A stretch of DNA of 64,000 bases. It comes from Ornithodoros turicata (taxonomy: Eukaryota > Arthropoda > Arachnida > Ixodida > Argasidae). Below are positions 1 to 11,783 of this stretch, piece by piece. The notes beneath the pieces are model-generated. The model was not told the DNA's origin. It worked only from the letters and a program-made list of their open reading frames with translations, and made no database searches. A program made the position numbers and the translations under genes. The first letter of the stretch is position 1; each line of letters starts with the position of its first letter. The stretch spans positions 12,561,187-12,625,186 of the forward strand of contig NC_088206.1 of the NCBI RefSeq assembly GCF_037126465.1, read 5' to 3'.

Positions 1-3000
1 ACCGTGCTCCGACTTTGAAACGAGTGACCCACTTTGACTAAGTGGGAGAAAACCCTTGCAAGAAAAAGCGCACACTTCATTGGTGGTTCAGGAGTACATC
101 TCATATGCAGCATATTAGGAGTGTATCTACATGGACAAATTGAGAGCAATCCCGGAAGGGATGAGCTTTATCAATTTTCAGTGTTTAAAATAATACAGCA
201 GATCTGACTTTTCTCTCAGCACGGTGACTTTGTCACCTACCTTGACGTTGACGGCCACATCTTATTCTCAATGGGTTTGGTCCCGCATCCCGGATAAATG
301 CGGAAGATAATTAGTTACATCAATATGAACCTGCATTTTAAGTTTCACGTTCAACCTGCATTCCAATAGGCAGCGCGTAAGAGGTCACGTGCTTACTAGC
401 ACCAATGGAGATGGCCGTAGCTGTCCCTCGTCTGATGTCAGGGCTGGACGCGTATGTGACTTCAAGCGTTTCTATACCTCACCAAGTACGACTCGCGGAA
501 GGACTTTCTTCGGAAAGGCGAAAATTATTTTTTTCCTCCATACTCTATCGTGCAGAACAGGTCGTTTATCACGTAATGAAAATTATATATCAAAGCGTCA
601 CGACTCCTTTAAGTACATTTTCTATATACTTAAAGAAGTACAGAGGGCCACCCCTCCCCCCCCCCCCCAAAAAAAAAAAAAAATTCAGGTTAAGACGTCT
701 GATGAAAGTGCGTGTCTCATTTTACCGATTAGCGCGAAAGGTTTTGATGTGTGTAATTTGTTTACCAGAAAAAAACTCACATGAACATGGCTCCACGCGT
801 TCTCCCTTAACTCGCAACACCAGGTATAACGAGGAGGAGGAGGTATGACGTCACGTCACTGATGACGTTTCACGGAGAAAGCGTTCTAGTTCCCCGGTAA
901 GTAGGGGTCAGCGCCTTGTCCCTTTGCCGCCGTAAACCAGTTCTCCCGGAGAATTGGGGATAGAAGGAACGCCCGAATCATGACCGAGCCAATAGCAATG
1001 CTTTTTTCAGAACCACGAACAGCTGAGTAGCAGACGACAGCGGAGTAGCAGACATTTCTCTGGACCAATCAGCGAGCGTGATCCTTGTAGCGTCAGCGCG
1101 AGGTCCTAGGCAGATCGTAGGCCGGTACTGCTCTCCACCGCGGTTGCGCACGGTCGCTTTTTGCAGCGTACTTTAAATTGAATTTCTGCGATAATTATGA
1201 CTCTGTGGCGTGATTCGCATGGTGCATCTTACTGGCCTACTTAATAGATTTACAGGAAGAAAACAGGGTGTTAAAAATGACTTCTGTGCTACTTTAAACC
1301 TTGTTCTGCCGTGTAAGTGCAGTGCGATAGTTTTATTTTACAAAACCTACCGGTACTTACGCGTGTATGCTAACAATATCATTGTGTGTATTTGCACGCT
1401 CCTATATGTAAGTTGATCCGTGATCCATTAACAGATTATTTTTCGCGCGCGACGCGAACTCTAGCGTCCTGTATTACACGAAGACTTATTTTTGGTTTAA
1501 ATTACCTTCTCTTTGCGATACATCCCGACCTTCTGCAAATGTGTTTTGAAACCGGAGACCACTTAGGCTGTGAATATATTTATTACCGGTCGGTAATGCC
1601 CGTCCTGAAGCTTTGCGTTGCATAAAACGCATTACAGGGCAAGCAGGTGAATATTTGTGAATAGCGATACCGCATTTTACATCGCTGACGACAACCAGCT
1701 CATGAAAGACAATTTGAAATGACAAAATCTGATTGCGCGTACACTGCTAACATTTTAGCGGCATTATGCTTATACGATATCAAGGTATCTGATATGCGAT
1801 ACTGTACGAGAGGCCCAGGCCAACTTTCGGCTGCGTAATTTTTATGCATGCGTATGATGATGGTGATGATGATGGTGATGGCGAAAAAAATAATAGGGAG
1901 AGGTTAAATTCGTCACACAGCAAATTCGGCAACTCCCATAAACACAACGTCCCCTCCCTCCCCCAAGAAAAAGAAAAACCCGCCGTTTTCGCTGTAAATA
2001 TCGGTCAAAGGCCAAATCCTCGGTTAACCTATAGCGCACAGTGAATCACACGGTCCTAATAGACTGACTCAAACGCGCTGCTCTGAATAAATGTCACAAA
2101 CGCTGACAAGGCAGCATCCCTCTTGTCAGTCGGCCAAGGACACAGCAATCTCACGAGGTTAACAGAGATGTATAGGGCTAGACGCGTATGCCAACAGGGC
2201 CCGAGGTCCCTGTACTTTTTAATCTACTAGAGTGTTAGCCAGTACCGAACACGATTATTTGAAGCGCATAATGTCTCTTTTACCACCATAACAGGGTGAC
2301 ATACAATTCGAAAAATGCCGGAAAATGATAGACAAAAACTCCCGGTAGCCCTAGTTCGCTGATCATACTCGACTACGATATGGTGATAATCTTACCCATT
2401 TTCAAAATCCCCCAGTACACTTCCGGGACAAAATGTTTGGAGTGTATGTGTGGCTCATAGGAGAACGCAACCTGGCAAAAATCTGCAGTAAGCCGAACGT
2501 GAAGACTGAGAAAAATAGAATACAGTTAAAAAAAATGGAAAGAAACACAAGAAACAAAACGAGAATGCTCCCATGGTCTAAAGCTCCGGCATGATGTGTG
2601 AAAAGTTATTTTGGGTTATGGTTCACTCCTTTTATTGTTTTCTTTATGCTTTGTTTTACTCAATTTTGTTTTTGTGGCGACATGAAAGAAAAAAAAACTG
2701 CTGAAAATGATATACAGAGAAGAAACATACTGAAAGAATGTTAATATACAGCGACACAACAAAAGCGTCGCTGCTTTACAAATGCTCCAAAAGGGCTTAC
2801 ACCGTACACACAAAAAGTCACCAGTGCGAATAAATAAATAAATGAATAAATAAATAAATGTTTGCGTTCTGGCGCAGTTGCGCGTATCGCCCCTGGGGAT
2901 GAAACACCCCATTCATGATCTCAAAATAAAGTTGCTGTTGTACATTTCTCGCATTTGTTGTTGTACATGCAGAGAACCTTCTGTTTGGAACAGAGTGCCC

Positions 3001-3528
3001 TGAGATGATGAAAAATAAGCCTCTTTAGTAGGACTATAGGGGAAGGCCCTGTTCCCTTTCGGTTCTTTATTTTATATCGATGTTGGAACATGTATAACGT
3101 ATAGGAAGATACGGCGTGTCAATGTTATGTCCCGTGCTGCAGTCTATACTATGAGACCCATCCGAAGGCAACGGAAAGCGAAAGTGTGTCGGTGGGTATA
3201 TATATACATATATAGTCGAGGGCCATATATGTCCCTCCGTAAAAGTCGAAGAGAAAGAAGAGAAGAGAGAGCAAAGAAGGAAGATGGCTCCATTAAAGCT
3301 AGCGCATTGAAACGCATTCCGTTCCTCACATCTTTACAATAGGTAGCTGCCAGACCGCTGATAGCATCACCGCGAATTTGTCGCACACGCCCCAAGGCGG
3401 CGCGCATGCGCTTGATTGGGTGCGGTATAGACGGCACTCTGGTTACAAACATGTGACGTCGCGAGAAGCCCGGTTCGAGGTTATATTTTGCTGTGGTGGG
3501 CAAGAAGGCGGAAAAACGCGTCGCCTGA
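1..3528. other. No gene seen
   Basis: Only a C13/A15 homopolymer pair at about 655-685, a GAT-rich microsatellite at 1853-1880 and a TATATA patch near 3200. The ORFs are short and overlapping with no domain or splice support. Confidence 0.6.
2829..2860 (+). repeat. (AAAT)n microsatellite
   Basis: AAATAAATAAATGAATAAAT run; could be a LINE tail, since the resident LINE ends in the same unit, but the preceding 100 bp is not recognisable. Confidence 0.7.
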
Positions 3529-4290
3529 TGTTACGTAAGGGATAGCGTAGTAGTTCTGTGCAACGCGCGAAGCTCTCTATGTTTTGCGCGTGCGCAAAAC
3601 TACCAACGCCTTTCGTTACATACGGAAAGGCGATAGCGTACGATGCACTAAAACTCACTATTAACGGTCTGCTAGCGCTCTCTAATACAATAAAACTCTA
3701 TTAGAGAGCGCTAGTAGACCGTTATTAGTGAGTTTTAGTGCATCGTACGCTGTCCCCTTTGCGTACGTAAGGGATAGCGCTGACGGTTCTGCGCACGCGC
3801 AAACAATAAAGACAGCTTCGCGCATTGCGCAGAACCACTGGGCGATAGCGTACGATACACTAAAACTCTCTAATAACTGTAACAGCTAGTTTTTGCAAAC
3901 AGCGCTACCGTCCCTTGCGAACTATCGCTTCTAGGACAACAGAACGATAAGTAAACATTTGAGTAACTGTCCTTTCAGTTACGTTATAGACATGTTGCAG
4001 AGTCTACAGTCTATCGTCAAGATAATAGAAAGTTTTAGTGCATCGTACGCTATCGCCTTTGCGTACGTAAGGAATAGCGTTGATGGTTATGCGCACGCGC
4101 AAAACATAAAGAGAGCTTCGCGCACTGCGCGGAACTACTACGCTATCGCCTTTCCGTACGTAAGGGATAGCGCTGGTGGTTCTGCACACCGCGCGAAGCT
4201 CTCTTTATGTTCTGCACGTGCTAATGGGCGTCAACGCTATCCCTTAAGTGCGCAAAGACGATAGCGTACTATGCACTAGAGCTCATTAAT
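3529..4290. mobile_element. Cluster of inverted MITE copies
   Basis: The motif GATAGCGTACGATGCACTAA and its inverse alternate at about 3632, 3730, 3842, 4030 and 4260. Between pairs lie hairpin bodies with TTCTGCGCACGCGCAAA and GTACGTAAGGGATAGCG. At 3633-3755 two copies face each other as a palindrome with arms over 50 nt. A further half copy is at 24163-24205. Confidence 0.75.
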
Positions 4291-4835
4291 ATAATCGTTT
4301 CCAGGTGCGGTTTGGCTTCGGGCCCTTGGGGCGCAAACGATGGAACATCATAAGCGAGCTTCGAAAAAGGGGAATAAAAGAAAGACAGGAAGAAGTGAGT
4401 CACTCGGTCTACAGGGAATAGAGAAGAGCATTTTTATCGAGGTATATGAAAAGCGGAAGTGCTGCGGGTGTGAGACGGTAAATCTGGAGAGGAGGTCACG
4501 ACTAAAGAAAGGGAAAAAGTAATCAGGGCTGCGTCATTCTTTTTTTATATAGTTTAGTTCCACGCGGGTACACTTTTTTTTCCATTTCCTCCCAGACACC
4601 TCATTCTTGTTCACTCAATAGATTGCATCGTTGTGCAGCGGCATTGTAAGCGAAGTACGGTTTTAAACGTTTTCGCTGGAACTGGAGAACATCGGATTAG
4701 TCCTGTTTTTCGCCTCGCACGTTTCCCTTTGCTGACGTTGTCCGAGAAACTTTTCTGGGACCTCAATATTTTGATACGAACAATTTATTTAGTTTACTTT
4801 GCTGTTTCATTTTCTTTTTTCATCAGTATCGTAAT

Positions 4836-5650
4836 CAGGGATCGGAACCGACGCTGAACCCGAACCGAAAACCGCTAAAAAGCCGTATTTTTTCTCTGAA
4901 CCGGAACTGGATATAACCAAAGTATTTTTTTCTCGCGTTGAACCGAACCGGAACTGAACCGAAAAAAATTTAGGCGGTTCCCGGTTCTCGAAACGGTTAC
5001 GATGTAATGTGCGTTGTGAGAGATCGGAACTACGATTTACACAGCGGATTGAGCCGGGTTGCCAAACAAATTCGAAATCGAAACCCAAGTCCACGAGGTA
5101 CTTCCTCCTCGCAGCTATTGCGTTCAATCAGTTGTTGTTGTTGCTGTTGATGATGATAGGAGAAAAAAATGGAGACGTGTGTTCAGTTGTGTTAGTTTTG
5201 AGGTTGTCCTTTTGGCAGTTGTAGGCTTCCTTGTACGCGATTTTTGTCGTCCAGTAACCCCAAGTTTTCATTTTGGGCTGTGAAAATAACGGCCAGTCCC
5301 TGAGCAGGACATAACAAGTTATATAGGATGAGTGAACACAGAAAGTACACTATGCTACCGTAACGTTGCACCTGAAACGCAGATCTGTAACACGCAATGT
5401 CGCTGTGAACCACTGCTGTGCCAGCAACAACAGCAACAAACGTACATTTGCATTGTTTGAGAATCGTACGGATATGCTTGCTTTTAACCCATGGCAATCG
5501 CTCAAAATTCACTGTCGTGAACCGGTTCTAACCGATATTTTGCGCTGCCGCGGAGCTGAACCGGAACTTGAACCCGAACCACGGTGTAACACCGTGACTC
5601 GAACCTAACCGAAAAGAAAAAAAAAAAAAACATAACGGTTCCGATCCCTG
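4836..5650. mobile_element. Non-autonomous hAT element with perfect 8-bp TSD
   Basis: The terminal inverted repeat CAGGGATCGGAACCG matches CGGTTCCGATCCCTG at the other end (15 bp). The target duplication ATCGTAAT is at 4828-4835 and 5651-5658. CAGGG termini with an 8-bp duplication are diagnostic of the hAT superfamily. Subterminal regions are rich in GAACCG/CGGTTC motifs, likely transposase-binding sites. No transposase ORF is present, so it moved in trans. Confidence 0.92.
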
Positions 5651-6126
5651 ATCGTAATCTTGTTAACAACACAAAATATTGAGTGTCCAAATTTTCTTAA
5701 TTCTAAAGGCGATACCATATAATAAAATCGACTCATCTATGCGGTTCTAACGCTTGAACCCGCAGGAGCAAGAAATCCGGCGCGGAAGGGACCCAATGTG
5801 AATCCACTGGCGAAAAATAATCGCCCTGTAGCAAGAGAGCTCGATGTAAGCCGCTGCGGGCATCCGGCAAGCTCGGTCGGCGCAACATTCGCTGCAGCCT
5901 TGCCTCGCAAGGTGCGGAAGCGATTTATTTATGTATTCAGTTTTTCTTTCAATTCAATTTTTCTTATATATATTGGAGCACCACATCCAAAAGTAGCCAC
6001 ATCGACCACCAGAATTTGCCATCAAGTCCGAAGGCATTAGCTATGAGGTCAGTTTCTGTCTGTTTGTTTTTCCATTGGTAGTTAATCCACTCAGAGATGA
6101 ATGCGAAGATGAAGATGATGTTGATA

Positions 6127-6723
6127 TTGTAGCGACGACGATGACAAGGGTCATGTCACGCGCATTGTCATTCTCTCATTAAACCGTTGCCATCATGACG
6201 CTGTATTTTGGTGGAGGTGCTGGCTCGCCCCGACGGAACTGCTGCTGCCATGGCCATCGACACCCCAGCCCCGACCTTCCAACAGACCTACGAGACCAAA
6301 GATGATCCGACCTGACCAGAAGCCCCCAGCCCCGTTGAGAACTGACGCCCGTGATAGCAGCACCCCGTGATGGCTCAGCTCCCGCCCTCGGACCTCAGAC
6401 TTTCCAGCAAGTAGCACAGCGTCCCCATCGCCTCATCACCCCACCGTCCACATCATTGCCGAACATCGTTCCTGGCCCTGTGCGTTGTCGTCCACGTCGC
6501 CACCATATTTCAACCCGTTAACATCCACGTCGTCTACGCCATCTTCCACCACTGTCTCTTGACCATTACTTATCTCCGTCGTCGCGTCACCATCCATCGT
6601 GCCCTGGGGTTCACGACTTCGGAGGGGGGAAGTGTAGCGACGACGATGACAAGGGTCATGTGACGCGCATTGCCATTCTCTCATTAAACCATTGCCATCA
6701 TAGACGCTGTGCTGTTCGTAACA
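6127..6723 (+). mobile_element. TRIM-like or deleted LTR element
   Basis: Two direct repeats of about 85-90 bp (6127-6205 and 6633-6723) begin TGTAGCGACGACGATGACAA. The right one ends ...GTTCGTAACA, giving TGT...ACA ends. A purine tract GGAGGGGGGAAG lies immediately before the right repeat, as a polypurine tract should. TTTGGTGGAGGTGCTGG follows the left repeat at the usual primer-binding position. No gag or pol. No convincing target duplication, and the end of the left repeat differs. Confidence 0.6.
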
Positions 6724-8502
6724 TTTAATGTGTGATAGCCATTTTGACGACCGCCGTCATCATCTTCGAGGCGCGGGCATTCAAGGACTTAGGAAAGGGC
6801 AACTGGTGGACTACCGTTTTTCTCTTAACAACAACAATACTCAACACCAACAACTCAACAATACTCAATTGCTTAACAGCAAAGCATCACACGATGTCGG
6901 CGAAGAGAACCAGAAACACCCTATGAACTCTAGAAAGGAGCGGAAAGAGAAAGCTCACACCAATGTCTAGAATATTCTGCGCCGATTTTTTTTTACCAAT
7001 GATTTTTACCAACGATTTTTACACCAACGCAACCGTAACTACGTAGAGTAGAAATTTATCTCACACACATGGCTTCCTAATACCGAACCAGATTCTCCGA
7101 ACTCGCTACACCCCCCTTATCAGAAAGAAACCCTAATACCGTGTCACGAACCGTTTCTATACAAACCACCACCAGGACCAGCCACGTTCGCGAAGGCGTT
7201 CCCCCGCACGCCCAAAATAAAAGTATTCGTAGCAATGTCAGCGATTTTGCATAATCTAGCTTATTTCTATTCATTTATGCAGCATCACAGCACATTCGGC
7301 ATTTCACTCCTGCCCCTATATTTCCCGATAAGTTGTACTCTAATAAGTCATGTATCGCGCTACGCAAAAACAGCTCTAAAATCCGTGGTTCAATTTTTCC
7401 TGCTCCCGATTTTCAGTCTCATTTGTGACAGCTTATACGCGCGACATATTTGGACTTTTGGAGAACAATTATGTTGATGTAGAAATCAATCCGCTGTAAA
7501 TGAGGCTCGGATCCAACGTCATGCATATATCACATAAATACTATATGCATTCCTAAACTCATACGGTACGCAGATATGAGGACCTCGCGTATCGTGCATC
7601 CCTTAGTTCGTACAGACAGAATAATTTATAGAGGTTCCGCATCTGTTGAAATGCAGTGAATAAGTAGTAACGGACATGCACTGCAGGAATAGCAGAACAA
7701 TGGAGTGATTGCGTTGAAATATTTCTAGCATATCAATAGCAAACATAGTAATTTAAGCGGCGTGATTCATCCTTCACTGTAGTAAATCTCGTCTGTTTCA
7801 AAACAGTGCTACTGCAAATAAAGAAGATTTTTTTGTTTTTCTTGTCTAGTCCAGGTGTAGTAGGTGTGTTTCTAAAACACAGAGAAGGTGATATCATACT
7901 TGCTGCAGTTCTGCGCTTTTTTATGCAATCGCTAAACTAAGTCTACTTTGCGATGGGTAATGTATTAGATTCTACACGTTTTCAGCACGAACTTCAGCGT
8001 TTATGCACTATAGTAGTTTCCGACGAAAGGCAGCCCCATACAAATACCAACCATGTCTACACAGTCCCCATTCTACTTTGTTCGTGTCCATCATCATTAC
8101 CCTTGCACGTCTCTTGAGACGAAAAACCCTAAGACATGTAAGGTCGCCTGTCCTTCAGGCTCACACTTTTTTCGAATCTTCGTAGGACTCCTTTACTTCG
8201 GTCATGCGCTGGCAATGCATTCAGGCGCGAAATTACTTAGGACAGCCCTATAGGTGAGGCGGCGCACGACTCTAGAAGAAAGGCTACTGATTTAATTTGG
8301 CGCATTTTCTTTCGTTTTAAAGTTCTTTGTCAGGGGATGACAAGTGAGAAAGGAAGAAAGTAGGAGAAGGAAAAGAAGAGCTTTAAAAGAAAGGGTAACA
8401 CAGCACGCCATCGAAGGTGGTCACCATTTCCTGTTGCACGGAAGCTGTGATTGAAACCCATTTGTTGGCGTAAACCTTGCTTTATTTTCACTTCTTTTAG
8501 CA
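6724..8502. other. No gene seen
   Basis: AT-rich unique-looking sequence between the TRIM-like element and the foldback element. A CAACA-rich patch lies at 6830-6870. Nothing coding supported. Confidence 0.55.
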
Positions 8503-8504
8503 TA

Positions 8505-9210
8505 CAGGGTGTTTCACCTAAGGTGATAAAAAATTCTAACTGGCGACATACTCGCCGGAGGACTGTCGGACTTTCGGCATTTACCTTCTGGAAACTTTTG
8601 CCGTCATCGAGGAAGGCTTTGGACAATTTTTAATTGGGGAAAATTTATTTTTTCAATTGAACTTTGAAAATTGCCAAGCGAACCTCACTTTTTTTTAAAC
8701 AGAAATATGATGATATAGAAAGTGTCCCCGCCCTCATTTGTCTTGGCTTCTTTGTGATAAGACGGTTGTTTTTTTGTTTTCTTTGTGATAAGTCGGCTGT
8801 CACCAGCATCAAGGTCAACGCGCCGCAAAGAGAGGTAAAACAAGAGGCGAGAACACTTCCTCCTCTCCCCGCAAATATCGTGCGCTTTTCTTTGCGACAA
8901 TCAAGCAGGCGGGGCTAAAGCCGAATTTTTACTATTTTTTAAAACTATTTCTGTTGCGATACTATGCATAGTTTCGGTTGGGTGTGTGGTTATCCGTGAA
9001 GGACTTCATATTTCTGTAAAAAAAAGTGAGGTTCGCTTGGCAATTTTCAAAGTTCAATTGAAAAAAATAAATTTCTCGTAATTAAAAATTGTCCAAAGCC
9101 TGCCTCAATGGTGGTAAAAGTTTCCAGAAGGTAATTGCCGAAAGTCCGACAATTCTCCGGCCAGTACGTAGCCAGTCAGAATTTTTTATCACCTTAGGTG
9201 AAACACCCTG
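8505..9210. mobile_element. Long-TIR foldback element, TA-flanked (CAGGGTGTTTCACC termini)
   Basis: A 706-bp element with about 195-bp terminal inverted repeats (8505-8700 and 9015-9210) starting CAGGGTGTTTCACCTAAGG, with TA on both outer sides. The middle 300 bp is single-copy within the window and has no transposase motif. The TA duplication suggests Tc1/mariner-type mobilisation, but the superfamily is not certain. Confidence 0.85.
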
Positions 9211-9212
9211 TA

Positions 9213-10527
9213 GAAATCTAGTTAGGACGTCGATAGTTACCAAAAGTAAAACCTCGTTTTTTTTGCACCCTCGCCTACAGATATAGAAATGCAAAAAACG
9301 CAAGATTTTGTAACATTCCCGCCTGAAAGCCATTCAGCGTATGAATATCGTCTAACGCTACCTTTTTCACAAAGCGGAAGTCGATCTCGAGCGCTCCCTT
9401 AAAGGGGCCGTAAACAGGCCACCAAACATTTCTGAAATAATGATACCCCATGAAAGAACGCAGCTCATAATACCCAAATATACATTTCGTTCGGCTCGTG
9501 TCAGCTCATTGACCCGTATAACTGCTTTCAAAGATGAGTAACCAGCGAGCCTCTCTCCACAACGCATACGTCACATGACTACGTAGCGTTTTGCCGTCCA
9601 ATCGGGGGGCCGAGCTGCACACATGACGTTTCAAATTACCAGCCATCGAGCGCTCGAGCGCTCGAGCGGTTTCCTGTAAAGCGTGCTTTCACTGCACTGG
9701 CGCATTGTACGCAGGAGAAGCAACCAAGCAATATGAGTCTTGCTGGGATATGCTATGGAATTTAGTTGCATTCGCACCGGAGCGCCATCGTCGATCAGTT
9801 GAAGGCCAATCATATCGCTTCGGAAAGGCCTTCCTTCATTTAGACGAAGCCACTTGCGTCCCGAAGCTTCGCACCTGTTGATCTCGTCGTTTTTCCTACC
9901 GCTTTCTTCCATCAGCTCTGTGTATTTGCTCCTTGCGCTAACAGGGAATGCATCTGCCGCTTACGTTTACTCTAAACCCCCTGCAGCACCGATGGACAGG
10001 AAACCGCGATGCAGCTACGCGTGACATTGAGATTGCTGTAAGTGCTTACACTCTCCTGTTATTCGGGGCTCTGAACATTATCTCAATTCAGCACTAGAAA
10101 AACAATAATTTTATATCTGCTTTATAAACAATAATTGTATTATCTGCTGACCTGTGTCCTGTGGGGATGATGTGTTTTTCAAGTTCATGGACGGTTACGG
10201 TAAATAGTTCGTCCACGTCGTTTTACTCTTGCAAGGACAGGAGAGCACCATTGAGCATTCACATGAGCATTCACAAAACAAGTTACCGTCAAGCCTCAGT
10301 TGTTACTTCGCAGCGGAGTCCTAAAGACAGTCCTAAAGTACTAAAGATACACAGGCGTGCGCAGATGGTATGGCACAGTAAAGCCTAGATATCGATTAGT
10401 ACGGAGGAACCGCCTAGGTACATTCGCCGCAAACTTCCAAGAAGGAGGTCTCTGAGCACATGTTCTTTACTGAGACCATCAAGATATGAAATACCACTGT
10501 GTAAAGTTTCTCTCACGATTTCACGGT
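9213..10527. other. No gene seen; possible MITE end
   Basis: TTAAAGGGGCCGTAAACAGG at about 9400 resembles a TTAA-type MITE terminus (compare TTAAAGGGACCATGAAATAG at 43957). A GAGCGCTC repeat lies at 9645-9665. No coding support. Confidence 0.45.
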
Positions 10528-10538
10528 ATAATTTATTT

Positions 10539-10812
10539 AGCAGCTCCCGTGGCATAGTGGTTAAGATGATCGCTTTCCACGCCGAGACTGGGAGGTGACA
10601 CGGGTTCGAATCCTGTCACCGGCTTTGCTGTCTCAGGTTTTCCCTGGGTTTTCCGAAGACTTTCCAGGCGAATGTCGGCAGAGTTCCCCTTGAAGTCTGC
10701 CCAGGACGCATACTAACCCCCCTGTCTCCCACTTCTTCCTGCTGTCCTCCCTCCATCTGTCCACGTCTGCACGCCGCTCGTAGCCACAGTTGCTTCGCGG
10801 CGCTGACACGGA
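10539..10812 (+). mobile_element. Complete tRNA-derived SINE (family A) with 11-bp TSD
   Basis: The tRNA-like head has an A box (TGGCATAGTGG) and a B box (GGGTTCGAATCC), then a family-specific body (GCTGTCTCAGGTTTTCCC, GCCCAGGACGCATACTAA). The target duplication ATAATTTATTT is at 10528-10538 and 10813-10823. The head does not make a clean cloverleaf, so this is a pol III SINE rather than a tRNA gene. It resembles the tick Ruka type in general design. Confidence 0.88.
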
Positions 10813-11309
10813 ATAATTTATTTGTATTGTGTTGTGTTGCATATTAGATCAAATTTGCATGATGCCGTTGTCTAACAGCGTAAAATCGCTATAACAGAAG
10901 GAAAATGTCTTCGTCTTTCCTGTCATGCTGACTCTCACTCTCCAGCAGAGAGTAGTCCGTACACTGAAGGGTTCAGCAAAATGTGAAGAGGTAATACAAA
11001 AAAAAATATAAATAAAGAGTGAAAATTATTACATTTGTCTGCTTTGTCTAGTGTCTTATTAATTGGACTCATTCATTAGTTGGCCCCTGTTTGTTTTTGT
11101 TATGTCTCTTGGACATTTTGGGTTGCATTTACGTGTAGAGGAGTAGCCTGTCCCGACTTCGTGGGGCTCACGTCTCCATACTTCTTATTTTTTCGATCGA
11201 CCAATTAATCGTTGTTGCACGAGTCTGCGGCACTACGAGGCGACCAGGCCGGACAAGTCCCACACTTCACTGAGGTCCCTAAGCTTCAGCTACGGTAAAT
11301 TTCGGGGTT

Positions 11310-11402
11310 ATGGGACGAAAATGTGGAGCAATTGCAGTCTAGGGGACTATAGAAGCTGCAATTACTCCCCATTTTGCTCCTTTTTTTTTCTTAGAGTGTA
11401 GG
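11310..11402. mobile_element. Fragment of the CACTCTAAG MITE family
   Basis: It contains GTGGAGCAATTGCAGTCTAG, GCAATTACTCCCCATTTTG and the terminal CTTTTTTTTTCTTAGAGTG, matching the 38.9-39.4 kb element. Confidence 0.5.
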
Positions 11403-11600
11403 TGTTCTCCTGCGATGACAGTGTATAAAACTAACCACACAGGTCGAAAGAAGTTACAAAACGGCACACAGAAACAGACATCGCGTTGTTAACAAACGAA
11501 CGGTTCGGCCGCTAATCATGCATGGGCACGGCCATTTTTATGGTCGCGTGTACGCAGACGTCTGCAATGTGGTGCGGCCAGCCAGGACCCGTGCAGCATA

Positions 11601-11783
11601 CTATATGCTTTCGCCTTGCACGCTAACGTCTGTAACCAGTACGTGGTAGGGCACCCCCGTGCTGGCAATGGAAAATTCATTGCACGCGTCGTCCATGCTG
11701 GGACGCAAACAAGAAACGAATCTTCCACTATCGCAGGCGTCCACGTATGCCTCTTCCATCGATTCATGTGGATGTTTATGCGT
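11601..11783 (-). CDS. Possible terminal exon, product unknown
   Basis: The acceptor GTTCTTTCAG|ACGCAT opens a 60-codon frame ending TAG. It contains MEEAYVDACDSGRFVSCLRP and ends VLVTDVSVQGESI, with three cysteines. The good pyrimidine tract and protein-like composition are the only support. No upstream exon was found and I do not recognise the family. Confidence 0.3.
   Translation of the reverse strand, partial: THKHPHESMEEAYVDACDSGRFVSCLRPSMDDACNEFSIASTGVPYHVLVTDVSVQGESI

Noticed and set aside
10539..10625. tRNA gene
   Set aside because: A and B boxes are present but stems do not pair cleanly and a SINE body plus target duplication follows; called as a SINE.
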